Below are positions 1 through 11,000 of a stretch of 64,000 bases of DNA, one piece after another. The translations under genes and the position numbers were made by a program. The stretch is from Thalassospira sp. HJ (GTDB lineage: Bacteria > Pseudomonadota > Alphaproteobacteria > Rhodospirillales > Thalassospiraceae), in contig NZ_JYII01000020.1 in the NCBI RefSeq assembly GCF_000948415.1, forward strand, positions 1 through 64,000, given 5' to 3'. Under the pieces are notes generated by a model. It saw only the letters and a program-made list of their open reading frames with translations. It was not told the origin of the DNA and searched no databases. Each line of letters opens with the position of its first letter. The stretch's first letter is position 1.

Positions 1-3
1 CAT
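1..3 (-). CDS. Start codon of a gene running off the left edge
   Basis: Read on the minus strand, an ATG at 3-1 is preceded, after seven bases, by a near-perfect Shine-Dalgarno (AAGGAGGA, plus positions 11-18). Only the start codon lies in the window, so the product cannot be named. The leader (ATAAGGAGGA, seven bases, ATG) has the same arrangement as that of the small gene at 260-412, so this could be a third member of that small-protein family or a co-regulated gene. That is inference only. Confidence 0.5.
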
Positions 4-131
4 GGCAATGTCCTCCTTATACTCGAGCGTCAAAGCTCTTCCAGCGGTTCGACAATGCCTCCAGAGGCCGTGAGTGTTCAGCTTTTTTACGGACGTAAAA
101 GTCCAAGGCCGCATCAACACCTCACGGGTCC

Positions 132-157
132 GGGAGCCTGCGTATACGCAGGCTCCC
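132..157. repeat. Perfect 26-bp palindrome
   Basis: Two 13-bp arms meet with no loop (GGGAGCCTGCGTA and its complement). It lies between the hairpin at 166-201 and the gene that starts at position 3. As DNA it could be a dimeric-protein site, and as RNA a stem in the leader of the off-window gene. No T-run follows on either strand, so it is not an obvious terminator. Confidence 0.6.
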
Positions 158-201
158 AAGTGAAAAGAGGCACCAACATCATAGCAAATGTTCGTGCCTC
201 T
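158..201 (-). terminator. Probable intrinsic terminator after the small-protein genes
   Basis: The 14-bp arms at 166-179 and 188-201 pair with one mismatch around an 8-nt loop. Read on the minus strand the stem is followed by TTTTCACTT, a short U-rich tract. It lies downstream of the gene at 260-412 and probably ends that transcript. A further 7-bp stem (AGGCCGT with ACGGCCT, 211-236) sits just before it. Confidence 0.5.
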
Positions 202-259
202 CAATGTATAAGGCCGTACATAAATTTGCACGGCCTGTGACTGATCGATGGTCAGCGGC

Positions 260-412
260 TTACTTGTTTTCTTCAGCCTTCAGCTTTTCCTTCAGGATTT
301 TAAGCTTTGCCACCGCATCATTGATTTCCTGATCAAGATGCTTGAGGCCTTCGCGCTTTTCGCTCGGCACGGCTTCGAGTTCATCCAGGGCTTTTTCTAC
401 GATATACAGCAT
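260..412 (-). CDS. Small 50-aa charged helical protein, paralogue of the next gene
   Basis: A 50-residue reading frame starts with ATG at 412 behind a strong Shine-Dalgarno (AAGGAGGA at 427-420, seven-base spacing). It begins MLYIVEKALDELEAV and ends in a Lys/Glu/Leu-rich stretch (KLKILKEKLKAEE) likely to be a long amphipathic helix or coiled coil. No signal peptide or membrane segment is visible. The gene at 556-705 encodes a protein with the same opening (MLYI, then E.ALDE.EAV) and the same length, so the two are tandem paralogues. The conserved start, the good ribosome site and the paralogy argue that this is a real gene although it is very short. No function is recognised; a role as a small interaction or regulatory protein is only a guess. 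Confidence 0.7.
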   Translation of the reverse strand: MLYIVEKALDELEAVPSEKREGLKHLDQEINDAVAKLKILKEKLKAEENK

Positions 413-555
413 CCCACGATCCTCCTTATTTCGATATCGGCGACGTTACGTTGGCGGCTTGCGCACCGCAACGTTCACGCTGGTTACCATAGCACCTAGC
501 ATGGACCAACCGATGTTTAAATTCCAAGACATGGATCAAGAATAATCCGAAACTG

Positions 556-705
556 TCAGCTTGCGGTCTGTTCGAGACGTTCTTTTAGAACCTGAAGGCT
601 TTCGGATGTGGATTGCAGGATCTGATCAAGGCCGGAGAGTTTTTCGCGGGTTTCGCGTGATACAGCTTCGACTTCGTCAAGCGCGCTTTCAAAGATATAG
701 AGCAT
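556..705 (-). CDS. Small 49-aa protein, paralogue of the gene at 260-412
   Basis: A 49-residue frame starts with ATG at 705, with a weaker ribosome site (AAAGGGC) just upstream. It opens MLYIFESALDEVEAV and continues with a Leu/Gln/Glu-rich helical tail ending ERLEQTAS. Eleven of the first fifteen residues match the neighbour at 260-412 and the overall length agrees, while the C-terminal half has diverged. Both lie on the minus strand 143 bp apart, divergent from dusC, and may share a transcript. No domain is recognised. The conserved N-terminal block with a variable charged tail suggests that the first 15 residues carry the shared function. Confidence 0.65.
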   Translation of the reverse strand: MLYIFESALDEVEAVSRETREKLSGLDQILQSTSESLQVLKERLEQTAS

Positions 706-922
706 GAAGTTGCCCTTTCATTGTTGTTTTTGATGGTTCAAAGCTACCGCCCAAATTCGCTGAAACCGTGTCAGAAATGCGCTATTTCTGCCGCATTTCG
801 CCCCACGATCTGTTCTGTTCACGCGCAGGACGGCAAGGCTGATCTGTGATTTTTCACCGGCAGGTTCGGGCCAATTATGGTAAAAGCCGCCAACTGAATT
901 TCTGAGACTGGATCAAACCGCG

Positions 923-1921
923 ATGACGCATCTGGTGCTGGCACCAATGGAGGGACTTGTTGACTGGCGCGTTCGGCAATTGCTGAGTGCGACCGGCGGG
1001 TTCGACCTGTGCGTGACCGAGTTTATCCGGGTGTCGCAGAACCTGTTTCCAGCCCACGTGTTTCATCGCTACTGCCCGGAACTTTTGAATGGCGGCAAGA
1101 CGCTTTCGGGCGTGCCGGTTCTGGTACAGCTGATGGGTCATGACCCGGAACTGATGGGCGAAAACGCCGTTGTCGCGGTCGAGCTTGGCGCACCGGGCAT
1201 TGATATCAATTTCGGCTGCCCGTCCAAGACCGTGAACAAGCGCGAAGCCGGTGCATCGCTTTTGAAATGCCCGGAAAATCTTTATGAAATCGTCTCGGCC
1301 GTGCGCCGTGCGGTGCCAGACCACATCCCGGTCAGTGCCAAGGTCCGGCTTGGCTATTCCGACAAGGAGATGTTCCTTGATATCGCGCGCGCGGTCGAAG
1401 CCGGCGGGGCGCAGCATCTGACCGTGCATGCGCGCACCAAGATGGAAAGTTACAAACCGCCAGCCCATTGGGAATATCTTGCGCGCATCCGTGAAGCCAT
1501 TTCGATCGGCATGACCGGCAATGGCGAAATTTGGGATGTCGCGGATTACGAAAAATGCCGCGATATTTCCGGCTGCGACAGCTTCATGCTCGGTCGTGGT
1601 GCCATTGCTGCACCGGATCTGGCAAGCCGCATCAAGGCATTTGAAAATGGCACGCGGGTGCCACGCGAAAGCTGGTCTGATGTTCTGGCCATGCTGCTGG
1701 CCTATTGCGATCTGATGGCGTCAGACGGGGCATCGGAAAACCATCAGGCCGGGCGCATCAAACAATGGATGGCCCTGATCCGCAAAAGCCACCCGCAAGG
1801 CGAAACATGCTTTGACGAGATCAAACGCATCCGCGCGATTGACGAACTGCGCGCCAAGCTGCGCTTTGATATGTCATTACCGGAAAATCGACGGACAAAT
1901 GACCTGATCGCTGCGGAATAG
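923..1921 (+). CDS. dusC: tRNA-dihydrouridine(16) synthase DusC
   Basis: This 332-residue FMN- and NADPH-dependent flavoprotein reduces a uridine in the D-loop of tRNA to dihydrouridine. The N-terminal TIM barrel begins LAPMEGLVDW, the usual flavin-binding start. The catalytic cysteine is Cys99 in the block NFGCPSKTVN, a sequence typical of the DusC branch. Further family blocks are KVRLGY, HARTK, GNGEIWD and MLGRGA (phosphate binding). Length and the helical C-terminal domain fit DusC of enterobacteria. The start at 923 leaves almost no residues before the barrel; the ribosome site is weak (GGAT). It is a single gene, divergent from the two small-protein genes, and ends at a bidirectional terminator. 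Confidence 0.93.
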   Translation: MTHLVLAPMEGLVDWRVRQLLSATGGFDLCVTEFIRVSQNLFPAHVFHRYCPELLNGGKTLSGVPVLVQLMGHDPELMGENAVVAVELGAPGIDINFGCPSKTVNKREAGASLLKCPENLYEIVSAVRRAVPDHIPVSAKVRLGYSDKEMFLDIARAVEAGGAQHLTVHARTKMESYKPPAHWEYLARIREAISIGMTGNGEIWDVADYEKCRDISGCDSFMLGRGAIAAPDLASRIKAFENGTRVPRESWSDVLAMLLAYCDLMASDGASENHQAGRIKQWMALIRKSHPQGETCFDEIKRIRAIDELRAKLRFDMSLPENRRTNDLIAAE

Positions 1922-1950
1922 CCGGCATCTAAACGAAAACAACCCAAACG

Positions 1951-1982
1951 AAAACGGGCGGTCAAAATGACCGCCCGTTTTT
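1951..1982. terminator. Bidirectional terminator between dusC and the RTX gene
   Basis: A 14-bp perfect inverted repeat (AAAACGGGCGGTCA and its complement, 4-nt or shorter loop) is followed by a T-run on both strands. It lies 30 bp past dusC and 26 bp past the stop of the convergent RTX gene, so it can serve both. Confidence 0.85.
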
Positions 1983-2007
1983 ATTCGATCAGACCTTTGG
2001 GCCCGGA

Positions 2008-5000
2008 TCAGTTGCCAAAGCCGAAGTCATCAGCATCAAGGTCATCCGGATCATTGATGCCCATCAGGGTGACGGAGGCATCATTGCCCAGCTCGATAAC
2101 GACATTGCCATCGGTATCCATGTGCATGTCATTGAGGATCTGGTTGAAGTTGTTGTAGTTCCACTCCGACAGATCAATGATGTCTTCGCCCGGCGTGAAG
2201 TCGGTAATGATGTCGTGACCATCGGTTTTGCCGATCTGGAACGTATCCCAGCCAGTTCCACCGGTCAGGGTGTCATCGCCGGCACTGCCATAAAGATGGT
2301 CATTGCCCGAACCACCAAGCAGCAGGTCATCACCGGCATTGCCCCAGAGCGTATCGTTGCCCGAGCCACCATCAATTGTGACGTCGCCATAGGTTTCGAT
2401 TTCGCTGGTCAGGTCAACGATGTCATCACCGTCGCCAGCTTCGATCACTTCGATACCGCTGATGCGGACATTGTCATGCGCGTCGCTGACACTGTCGCGG
2501 ATGAACAGGGCATCATTGCCATCGGTCATCTGCAGGGTGTCGACACCCTCGCCACCGATAAAGACATCGTTCGACTGGTTGTAGCCACCGAGATTGACAT
2601 AGTCGCCGGTACCTTCATCACCATCGCTGTCATGGCCCCAGCCATTGCCGTTATAGTGATGATGTCCCCAGCCACTGTTGTGCTGATGGCCATCTTCACC
2701 CGGTGAACCGTCATTCACGGCATACCAGCTGCTATCCCAGACGCCGTCTGCGTTGTATTGCAGGACGTCATCGCCAGCACCGCCATTAAGAACATCTTCA
2801 CCGGCACCGCCCGTGATCATGTCATTGCCCGAGCCACCCCACAGGGTGTCGTTGCCCGAACCACCATCAATCACGTCATCGCCGGCGTTGCTCCAGACGA
2901 TGTCATCGCCGGTGCCACCCATAATCGTGACATCGCCATAGGTCAGCGTATCGCTGGTCAGGTCGATGATGTCATCGCCGTTGCCGGCATCGATCACTTC
3001 GATGTTGGAGATACGCGGGCTGGTGCCCGGATCAGTTTGGGTATCATCAAGGAACAGGGCGTCGTTACCACTGGTCATGGCCAGCGTATCGGTGCCATCG
3101 CCACCATCAATGATGTCTTCGGAACGGTTATAGCCAGACAGATTGATCTGTTCGTTGGTGCCATCCATGCCCGGATCGCCAACGTTCTTCGCGGCATAGC
3201 TGCCGGTCCAGCTCGCATCTTTCTGGTATTCGATATAGTCGTCGCCAGCACCGGCATCGATCACATCCGAACCACGACCACCATTGATGCTGTCATTGCC
3301 ATCGCCGCCCCAGATGGTGTCATCCCCGTCGTCACCGCCAAGGATGTCATTGCCATCAAGGCCTGAGAGCAGGTTCGCGCCATCATCGCCGAACAGGTAA
3401 TCGTTGAAGTTCGAACCGATCAGATCCTCGATCGAGTTCAGCTTGTCATTACCGTTGCTGCTGCTTGCCGTGCCGGTTTCAAGGTTTGCGGCCACTGCCG
3501 TGGTCGAGCTGGCATAGCTTGCAGTATCGCGACCGGCACCACCATAGAGGCTGTCATGACCGGCACCGCCATCAAGCGTGTCATTACCGGCATCGCCATA
3601 CAGCTTGTCGTCGCCATTGCCGCCATAAATGGTGTCATCGCCATCGCCGCCATAGAGACGGTCGTTGTTTTCACCGCCATCAATCACGTCGTTGCCAGCA
3701 CCACCCAGGATGCTGTCATCGCCGGTACCGCCATTGATGGTGTCATTGCCAGCTTCACCATACAGCTTGTCCTGACCCTGACCACCGGTGATGGTATCCG
3801 CACCTTCGCCACCCCAGACGCGGTCGTCACCCGATCCGCCATCAAGGGTATCGTCACCGGTGCCACCGGTGATGCTGTCCTGACCACTGCCGCCTTCGAT
3901 CAGGTCATTGCCTGCATCACCCGAAAGCGTGTCGTCTCCATCACCACCATAAAGGCTGTCATTGCCATCCATACCGGTGATGGTGTCCTGACCGTTCAGG
4001 CCATAGACCGTGTCATCACCCGAGAGGGCGGCAATCGTGTCATTGTTGCTGGTGCCATAAAGCAGATCATCATACGGCGTCGGGCCGGACGACTGTTCAA
4101 CACCGACAAACATGTCGGCATTGAGCTGGCTCATCGAGACACCGACAAGCGTCAGCGTGCCCTGACCATTGAGGTTGATCACGGTGTCATTGCCGACCTG
4201 GCTCATCTGGTCTTGCAGATCACCCCAGTCATCAATGTCGAGCGACGCCAGATTGATCGTGTCTTCATTGACGTTGAAGTCGGTGACGACCTTGTCGCCG
4301 GAATTGTTGGAAACAATGATCTGATCCGCGCCCGAACCACCGGTGTAGGTGTCATCACCCGCATCGCCATCCAGCGTGTCGTTGCCAGATCCACCCAGCA
4401 GGGTATCGGCACCATTGGTTCCGGTCAGGGTGTCGTTACCGGCACCACCATCCAGAAGATCATTGCCATTGCCACCCGACAGAACGTCATCGCCGTCACC
4501 GCCAAGCAGCGTATCGTCGCCATCACCACCAAGCAGCGTGTCATTGCCAATGCCACCATCAAGGGTGTCATTGCCCGCATCACCCGACAGCAGGTCATTG
4601 CCCGCACCGCCAGCGATGCTGTCATTGTCATCACCGCCATAGATAACGTCATCGCCGCCTTCGCCATCAAGCGAGTCATTGCCGGCAGAGCCATAAATGG
4701 TATCGGTGTCATCGCCACCGGTGATGGTGTCGTCACCTTCCATGCCGTCGATGTAATCATCGCCGCCGCCGCCATCCATGACGTCGTTACCGGCATGACC
4801 GATCAGGGTGTCGTCACCGGCATTGCCTTCGATAACGTCATCGCCTTCGTTGCCTTCGAGGCTGTCATTGCCCGAACCGCCAGAAATGACGTCATTGCCG
4901 CTGCCGCCCGTGATGGTGTCATCGCCATCACCGCCAGAAAGCGTATCGTCGCCTTCCATGCCATTGAGCGTGTCATTACCGGCACCGCCATCGACGGTGT

Positions 5001-8000
5001 CATCACCGGCCAGCGCGTCGATATAGTCATCTTCGCTGGTGCCCAGCAGGACATCGTCAAACTGGGTCGGGCCACCATCATTCTCGATGCCGATGAACAT
5101 ATCCGACGAGACGTCATTCAGGCGCACACCACGCAGGGTGACAGAGCCCTGATCACCAAGATCAATGACCGTATTGCCATTCACTTCGGACAGAAGCGGC
5201 GCCAGTTCGGACCAGGTGCTGATATCGAGTGCATCAAGCGAGATCTGATCAACGCTGGTGTTGAAGTCCATGACGACCTTGTCACCGATCAGGCTGGTGA
5301 CCTGAACAACGTCGGCACCGGAACCGGTGTGGATTTCATCGTCGCCTTCGCCGCCATCAAGGGTGTCGTTGCCTTCACCGCCATAAAGCTTGTCGTTGCC
5401 GGTCCCACCATCAAGGTAGTCGTCACCGCGTTCGCCATGCAGCGTATCGTTGCCTTCGCCACCGATCAGGGTATCGGCACCATCGCCGGTCCAGATCAGG
5501 TCGTTGCCTTCGCCGCCATCAACGGTGTCTTCGCTGACATCTGCTTCGACATTGTCAAAGGTGTCATTGCCTGCACCCAGATCAACTTCGTTGTTCTGGC
5601 TGTTGCCATAGACATAGTCGTCATGGGCAGATGCGATGACCTTTTCGAAGTTGGCAAGGATGTCGCCAACCGCATCACCGCCAAAGGCACGTCCGCCTTC
5701 ACCCGGGTTGTGGGTGTGGGTGTCGGTATCGCCAAGGAAGATTTCGACACCGGCGTCCGATCCTTCGTAGCTGATGGTGTCACGACCTTCGCCGCCATCA
5801 AGATAGTCGCCACCAGCGCCACCTTCGATGGTGTCATCACCGGCACCACCCAGAAGCGTGTTGTCGCCATCCGATCCGGTCAGGACATCATCGCCATCCG
5901 ATCCGATGACGTTTTCGATGTTGCTGATCGTATCCGATCCGGTTTCAGCCGAGGTCGCCGTACCAGCCGACAGATCAACCGTCGCACCGTCTGCGGCAGA
6001 CATATCAAGCGTGTCTTCGCCGTCGCCACCATCAAGGGTGTCGTCGCCAGAAGCCGCCTTCAGGGTATCGTCACCGGCACCGGCATCGACAACGTCGTTG
6101 CCCGCGCCATCATCAATGACGTCAGCCCCGTCGCCCGCAGCAATCGTGTTATTGGCCGCGTCACCAGTGATGGTGTCAGCAGCAGCACTGCCGATCACGT
6201 TTTCGAAGCCGGAAATGGTGTCATTGCCGGTTTCGGAACTGCTTGCCGTACCGGCCGCAAGATCAACCGTGGCACCGCTGGTGGCATCAGTTAGATCAAG
6301 GGTGTCGTCGCCTTCGCCACCGGCAAGGGTATCATCACCCGCACCTGCCATGACGGTATCATTGCCCGCACCGCCATCAACGATGTCAGCACCAGCACCG
6401 GCATCGATCACGTCGCTGCCTTTGCCGCCATTGATGGTGTCATTGCCTTCGCCGCCATCAAGGGTGTCGTCGCCGGCACCACCTTCAAGCACGTCATCGC
6501 CAGCACGACCCGACAGGATGTCGTTGCCCAGACCACCGGTCAGGGTGTTGTTATCAGCCGAACCGGACAGCGTATCGTTGCCATCCGAACCAATCAGGTT
6601 CTCGATGCTGGAAAGCTGATCGGTTTCGTTGGCACCAACCTGTGCCGTACCGGTTGCAAGATCGGCATTTACCGCAGAACTTGCATCGCTGTAATCAGCG
6701 GTATCGTTACCGTCGCCACCAATCAGGCGGTCATTGCCCGCACCACCGGCAAGCGTGTCGTCACCGGCACCACCATTAAGGATGTTAGCTTTGGCATCGC
6801 CGGAAATCGTGTCGTCATGATCCGAACCGGTGACGTTTTCGACCTGATAGATCGCGTCATTACCGGCACCACCGGTTGCGGTGTAGTTCGCCAGATCGAC
6901 ATTCACACCAGCGGTCGCATCGTCATAGTTGACGGTGTCTTGGTCGGCACCACCAATGATGATGTCATTGCCTTCGCCACCGCTGAGCGTGTCTTCACCG
7001 GTACCGCCGAGCAGCGTGTCATCGCCAACACCACCATCGATGATGTCGTCGCCATAGCTGCCATCAAGGTAATCGTTACCGGCACCGCCATCCAGATTGT
7101 CATGGCCAAGTTCGCCATTGATCGTGTCGTCGCCAGCGTTACCCCAAAGGGTATCGTTGCCCGCACCGCCATTGATGGTGACATCACCATACGAAATGGT
7201 GTCGCTGGTCAGATCGACCACGTCATCGCCAGAACCGGCATTGATGACTTCGACCCCGTCAAGGCGTGCGCCATCGGTCGTGGTTTCATCCACCGTGGTA
7301 TCGAAGCTGATCGAGCGAACGAAGAAGTCACTGCTGTCAGAGCCGGTTGAGCCATTGGCATACGGCTCGCTTTCAAACGCGATATAGCGGAATTCAACCG
7401 GGTTGCCGCTGCCATCGGTGGCATTGATGGTCGCCGTACCAACACCGTTGCTGGTGTAATTGATCGTGCTGTCATCAAGGGTTCCGGAAGCAACAAGGTT
7501 GCCGTCGGCATCAAAGGCCTGCCAGGAGCCGATCTCGCCGCCGCCCTCATTGGCCATCAGGTTGGAAACCTGAACCGTCGCGGTCGAGGCATCTGCACCT
7601 AGATCGACAACGATGGCTTCGCTTTCGCCGGACTGGGCATCGTGGTTGATCTGACCGCCGGCCGTACCGCCGCCGTCATTACCAATGCCATTGCCATCGA
7701 AGTTGACGGTGTCATCAGCCGCGGCAAGGTTCAGCTTGCCATTGCCATCCACATAGGACGTGCCGAAGTCAAAGGCATAAAGATCGGCATCCGACCATGC
7801 GGCTTCGACATCTGCCGAGCTTGCCGGATCGGTCAGGCCAAGAGTGCGGGTTTCGGTCGTCGGCGTAGTGGTTTGACCATCGCCAAGTTTCGAACCATCA
7901 AGAACCAGCGCATCGTTGCCTTCGGACATATCAAGGGTGTCATTACCCTCGCCACCGATGAAGGTATCATCGGAGATGTTCTTGCCGCTGATATCGGCAA

Positions 8001-11000
8001 CATCGCCGGTACCGTCAACGCCCGGGCTACCGGTGTTTTCGGTTGTATCGCCGCTCTCGGCGGTTTCGTCGGCTTCGAAGTTCAGAACGTCGTCGCCCGC
8101 ACCGCCGTCAAGGGTGTCGTCACCGGCACCGCCGCTGAGTTCGTCATTATCGGCACCACCGGAAAGCGCATCGTCGCCTTCGCCACCCGACAGGGTATCG
8201 TTGCCCGCACCACCATCGAGGCTGTCATTGCCGGTGCCACCATAAAGGGTGTCAGCACCGTCATTGCCCAGCAGGGTGTCATCGCCAGCACCACCGGCAA
8301 CCGTATCGTCACCGGCAAGGGCATCGATGGTGTCATCGTCGTCGGTGCCCGAAAGGATGTCATCATTCGGGGTCGCGCCATCGGTGATGTTGTTGAAGTC
8401 ATCGGCACTGAGATCGCTCAGTGCAACATCAACAAAGGTCACCGTGCCGCCCGCCGGCAGGTTCAGAACCGCGTCACCATTGCTGTTTTCGCTTAGCAGA
8501 GGAACAAGGTCGCCCCAGTTATCGATGCCACGATCATCAATGGAAATCTTGTCTTCGCCAGGGGTGAAGTCGCTTACGACGTCATCATCAGTGCCATCGG
8601 CAAAGATGAAGGTATCGGCACCAGCACCACCGGCAACCGTGTCATCGCCTGCACCGCCATCGATGGTGTCATCACCGGCACCTGCATTGATGACGTTATC
8701 CCCGTTCGATCCGGTAATCTGGTCATCGCCAGCACCGGTCGTGACATTTTCGAAGTTCGAGAACTGATCATTACCGGTGTCAGCCGAGCTTGCCGTACCG
8801 GCACCCAGATCGACAACCGCATCGCCCGATGCGTTCGACAGATCAAGGGTATCGGTCCCGTCACCACCATCAAGGCTGTCATTACCAGCACCGGCGATAA
8901 CCGTATCGTCACCGGCACCTGCCAGGACAAGGTCGCTGCCTGCGCCATCGGAAATGACGTCGTTGCCTGCACCGCCATCGATCAGATCGATGCCATCGCC
9001 ACCATCAATGGTGTCCGCACCGGCACCGGTCGAAATGGTGTCATTGGCACTGCTGCCAGTGACGGTATCATCACCGGCACCTGTGGTTACATTTTCAAAG
9101 CCGGAAATGACGTCATCGTCGGTTTCGCTGCTGTGGGCAGTGCCATCCTGCAGATTGACTGCGATGTCGGCCTCGACATCGGACATATCAAGCGTGTCAA
9201 AGCCGTCGCCACCCGAAAGCGTATCGCTGCCGGCATCGCCGACAACCGTGTCGTTGCCAGCACCGGCATCAACGATGTCATTGCCCGCACCTGCATTGAT
9301 GTGGTCATTGCCATCACCGCCGCTGATGCTGTCATTGCCTTCGTTGGTCCAGACGGTGTCATCGCCCGTTCCGGCATTCACCGTGACATCGCCATAGGAT
9401 TCAGTCTGGCTGGTCAGATCGACAACGTCATCGCCAGCACCGGTGTCGATCACCTCGACATCGGAGATCGACGGTGCGTTTGATCCGTCTGCATGATCGT
9501 TATCAAGAATGATCGCATCACCGGCCGACGTACCGACAAGGGTATCAACACCTTCTCCGCCATCGAACTGATCATCGCTCAGACCAAGGCCTTCGAGATC
9601 GGCAACATCACCGGTGCCATCAACACCCGGGCTGCCGGCATGGTCGGTTTCATCGCCAGCCTGGCCGATACGGTCGGCTTCGAACTGAAGAACGTCGTTT
9701 CCGTCGCCACCATCAAGGGTGTCTGTTCCTTCGCCACCGCCAAGCGTATCGTTGCCACCACCGCCAATGACGGTGTCATCACCCGAACCACCACCGACAG
9801 TGTCATCACCATCGCCGCCGTCTACGGTGTCGTTTCCGTCGCCACCATCAAGGGTGTCATTCCCGGCGCCGCCGCCGACAGAGTCATTGCCACTGCCGCC
9901 GCCAACGGAGTCATTGCCGTCGCCACCATCAACGGTATCGTCGCCGTCACCGCCATCGACCGTGTCATCACCGCCGCCGCCGCCAACAGAATCATTGCCG
10001 CTACCGCCACCGACGGAGTCATTACCTTCGCCGCCGTCAACGGTATCATCGCCGTCGCCGCCATCGACCGTGTCATTGCCACTGCCGCCACCGACAGAAT
10101 CGTTACCACTGCCACCGCCAACGGAGTCATCGCCGTCACCGCCATCAACGGTATCGTTGCCATCACCACCATCGACGCTGTCGTCACCAGCACCACCGTC
10201 GACCGAGTCATCGCCGTCGCCACCGCCAAGGGTGTCTTCACCCGGCGTGCCGACATTGTCGATACCGGTGAAGTGATCCGGGGTCAGGTCGCCAACGGCC
10301 ACACCCGACAGGGTCACCGTGCCACCGGACGGCAGGGTAATGACCGCACCATCAGGGCCGTCAGACAGCAGCGGCTGCAGATCGGTCCAGGTCGAGATGC
10401 CCAGATCCGGCAGAGAAATAGCGTCCGCGTTCAGATCGAAATCAGTGACAAGGTCGGTATCGGTGCCGTCTTCGAAGACGAAGGTATCCGCACCATCACC
10501 GCCCGAAAGGGTATCGTTGCCTGCACCGGCCGCGATGGTGTCATCACCCGCGCCGCCAGACAGAATGTCGTCGCCGGCACCACCATCAAGCGTGTCGTTA
10601 CCCGCGCCACCGTCAATCACGTTGGCATCGTCCGAACCGGTAATGACATCAGCGTCATCCGAGCCGGTGACATTTTCGAAGTTTGCAATGGTGTCCGATC
10701 CGGTGTTGGCACCGCTTGCCGTACCGGCCGCCAGATCGACCGTCACACCACCGGTGGTGCCAGACAGATCGAGGGTATCAATACCGTCGCCGCCATCGAT
10801 GTCGTCATTACCGCCATCAAGGGTTACGGTGTCATTGCCTGCACCGGCATCAATCGTGTTATCGCCAGACGATCCGGTGATGGTGTCATCACCATCGGTC
10901 GCGATGACATTTTCAAAGCCGGAGATGCTGTCGCTGCCGGTTTCATCGCTGCTTGCGGTGCCTGCGCCAAGATCAATGGTTGCGCCGTCAGCAGCGGACA

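Noticed and set aside
3556..6294. Very long plus-strand open frames opposite the RTX gene (also 9493-11217, 11269-13260 and 21127-22998)
   Set aside because: They read Ile/Val/Ala/Thr-rich repeats that are the antisense of Gly/Asp RTX codons. They have no family resemblance and arise from codon composition of the real gene.
9685..10224. Regular short repeats suggestive of a CRISPR array
   Set aside because: The period is 27 bp with no spacers and every unit is an in-frame RTX nonapeptide.
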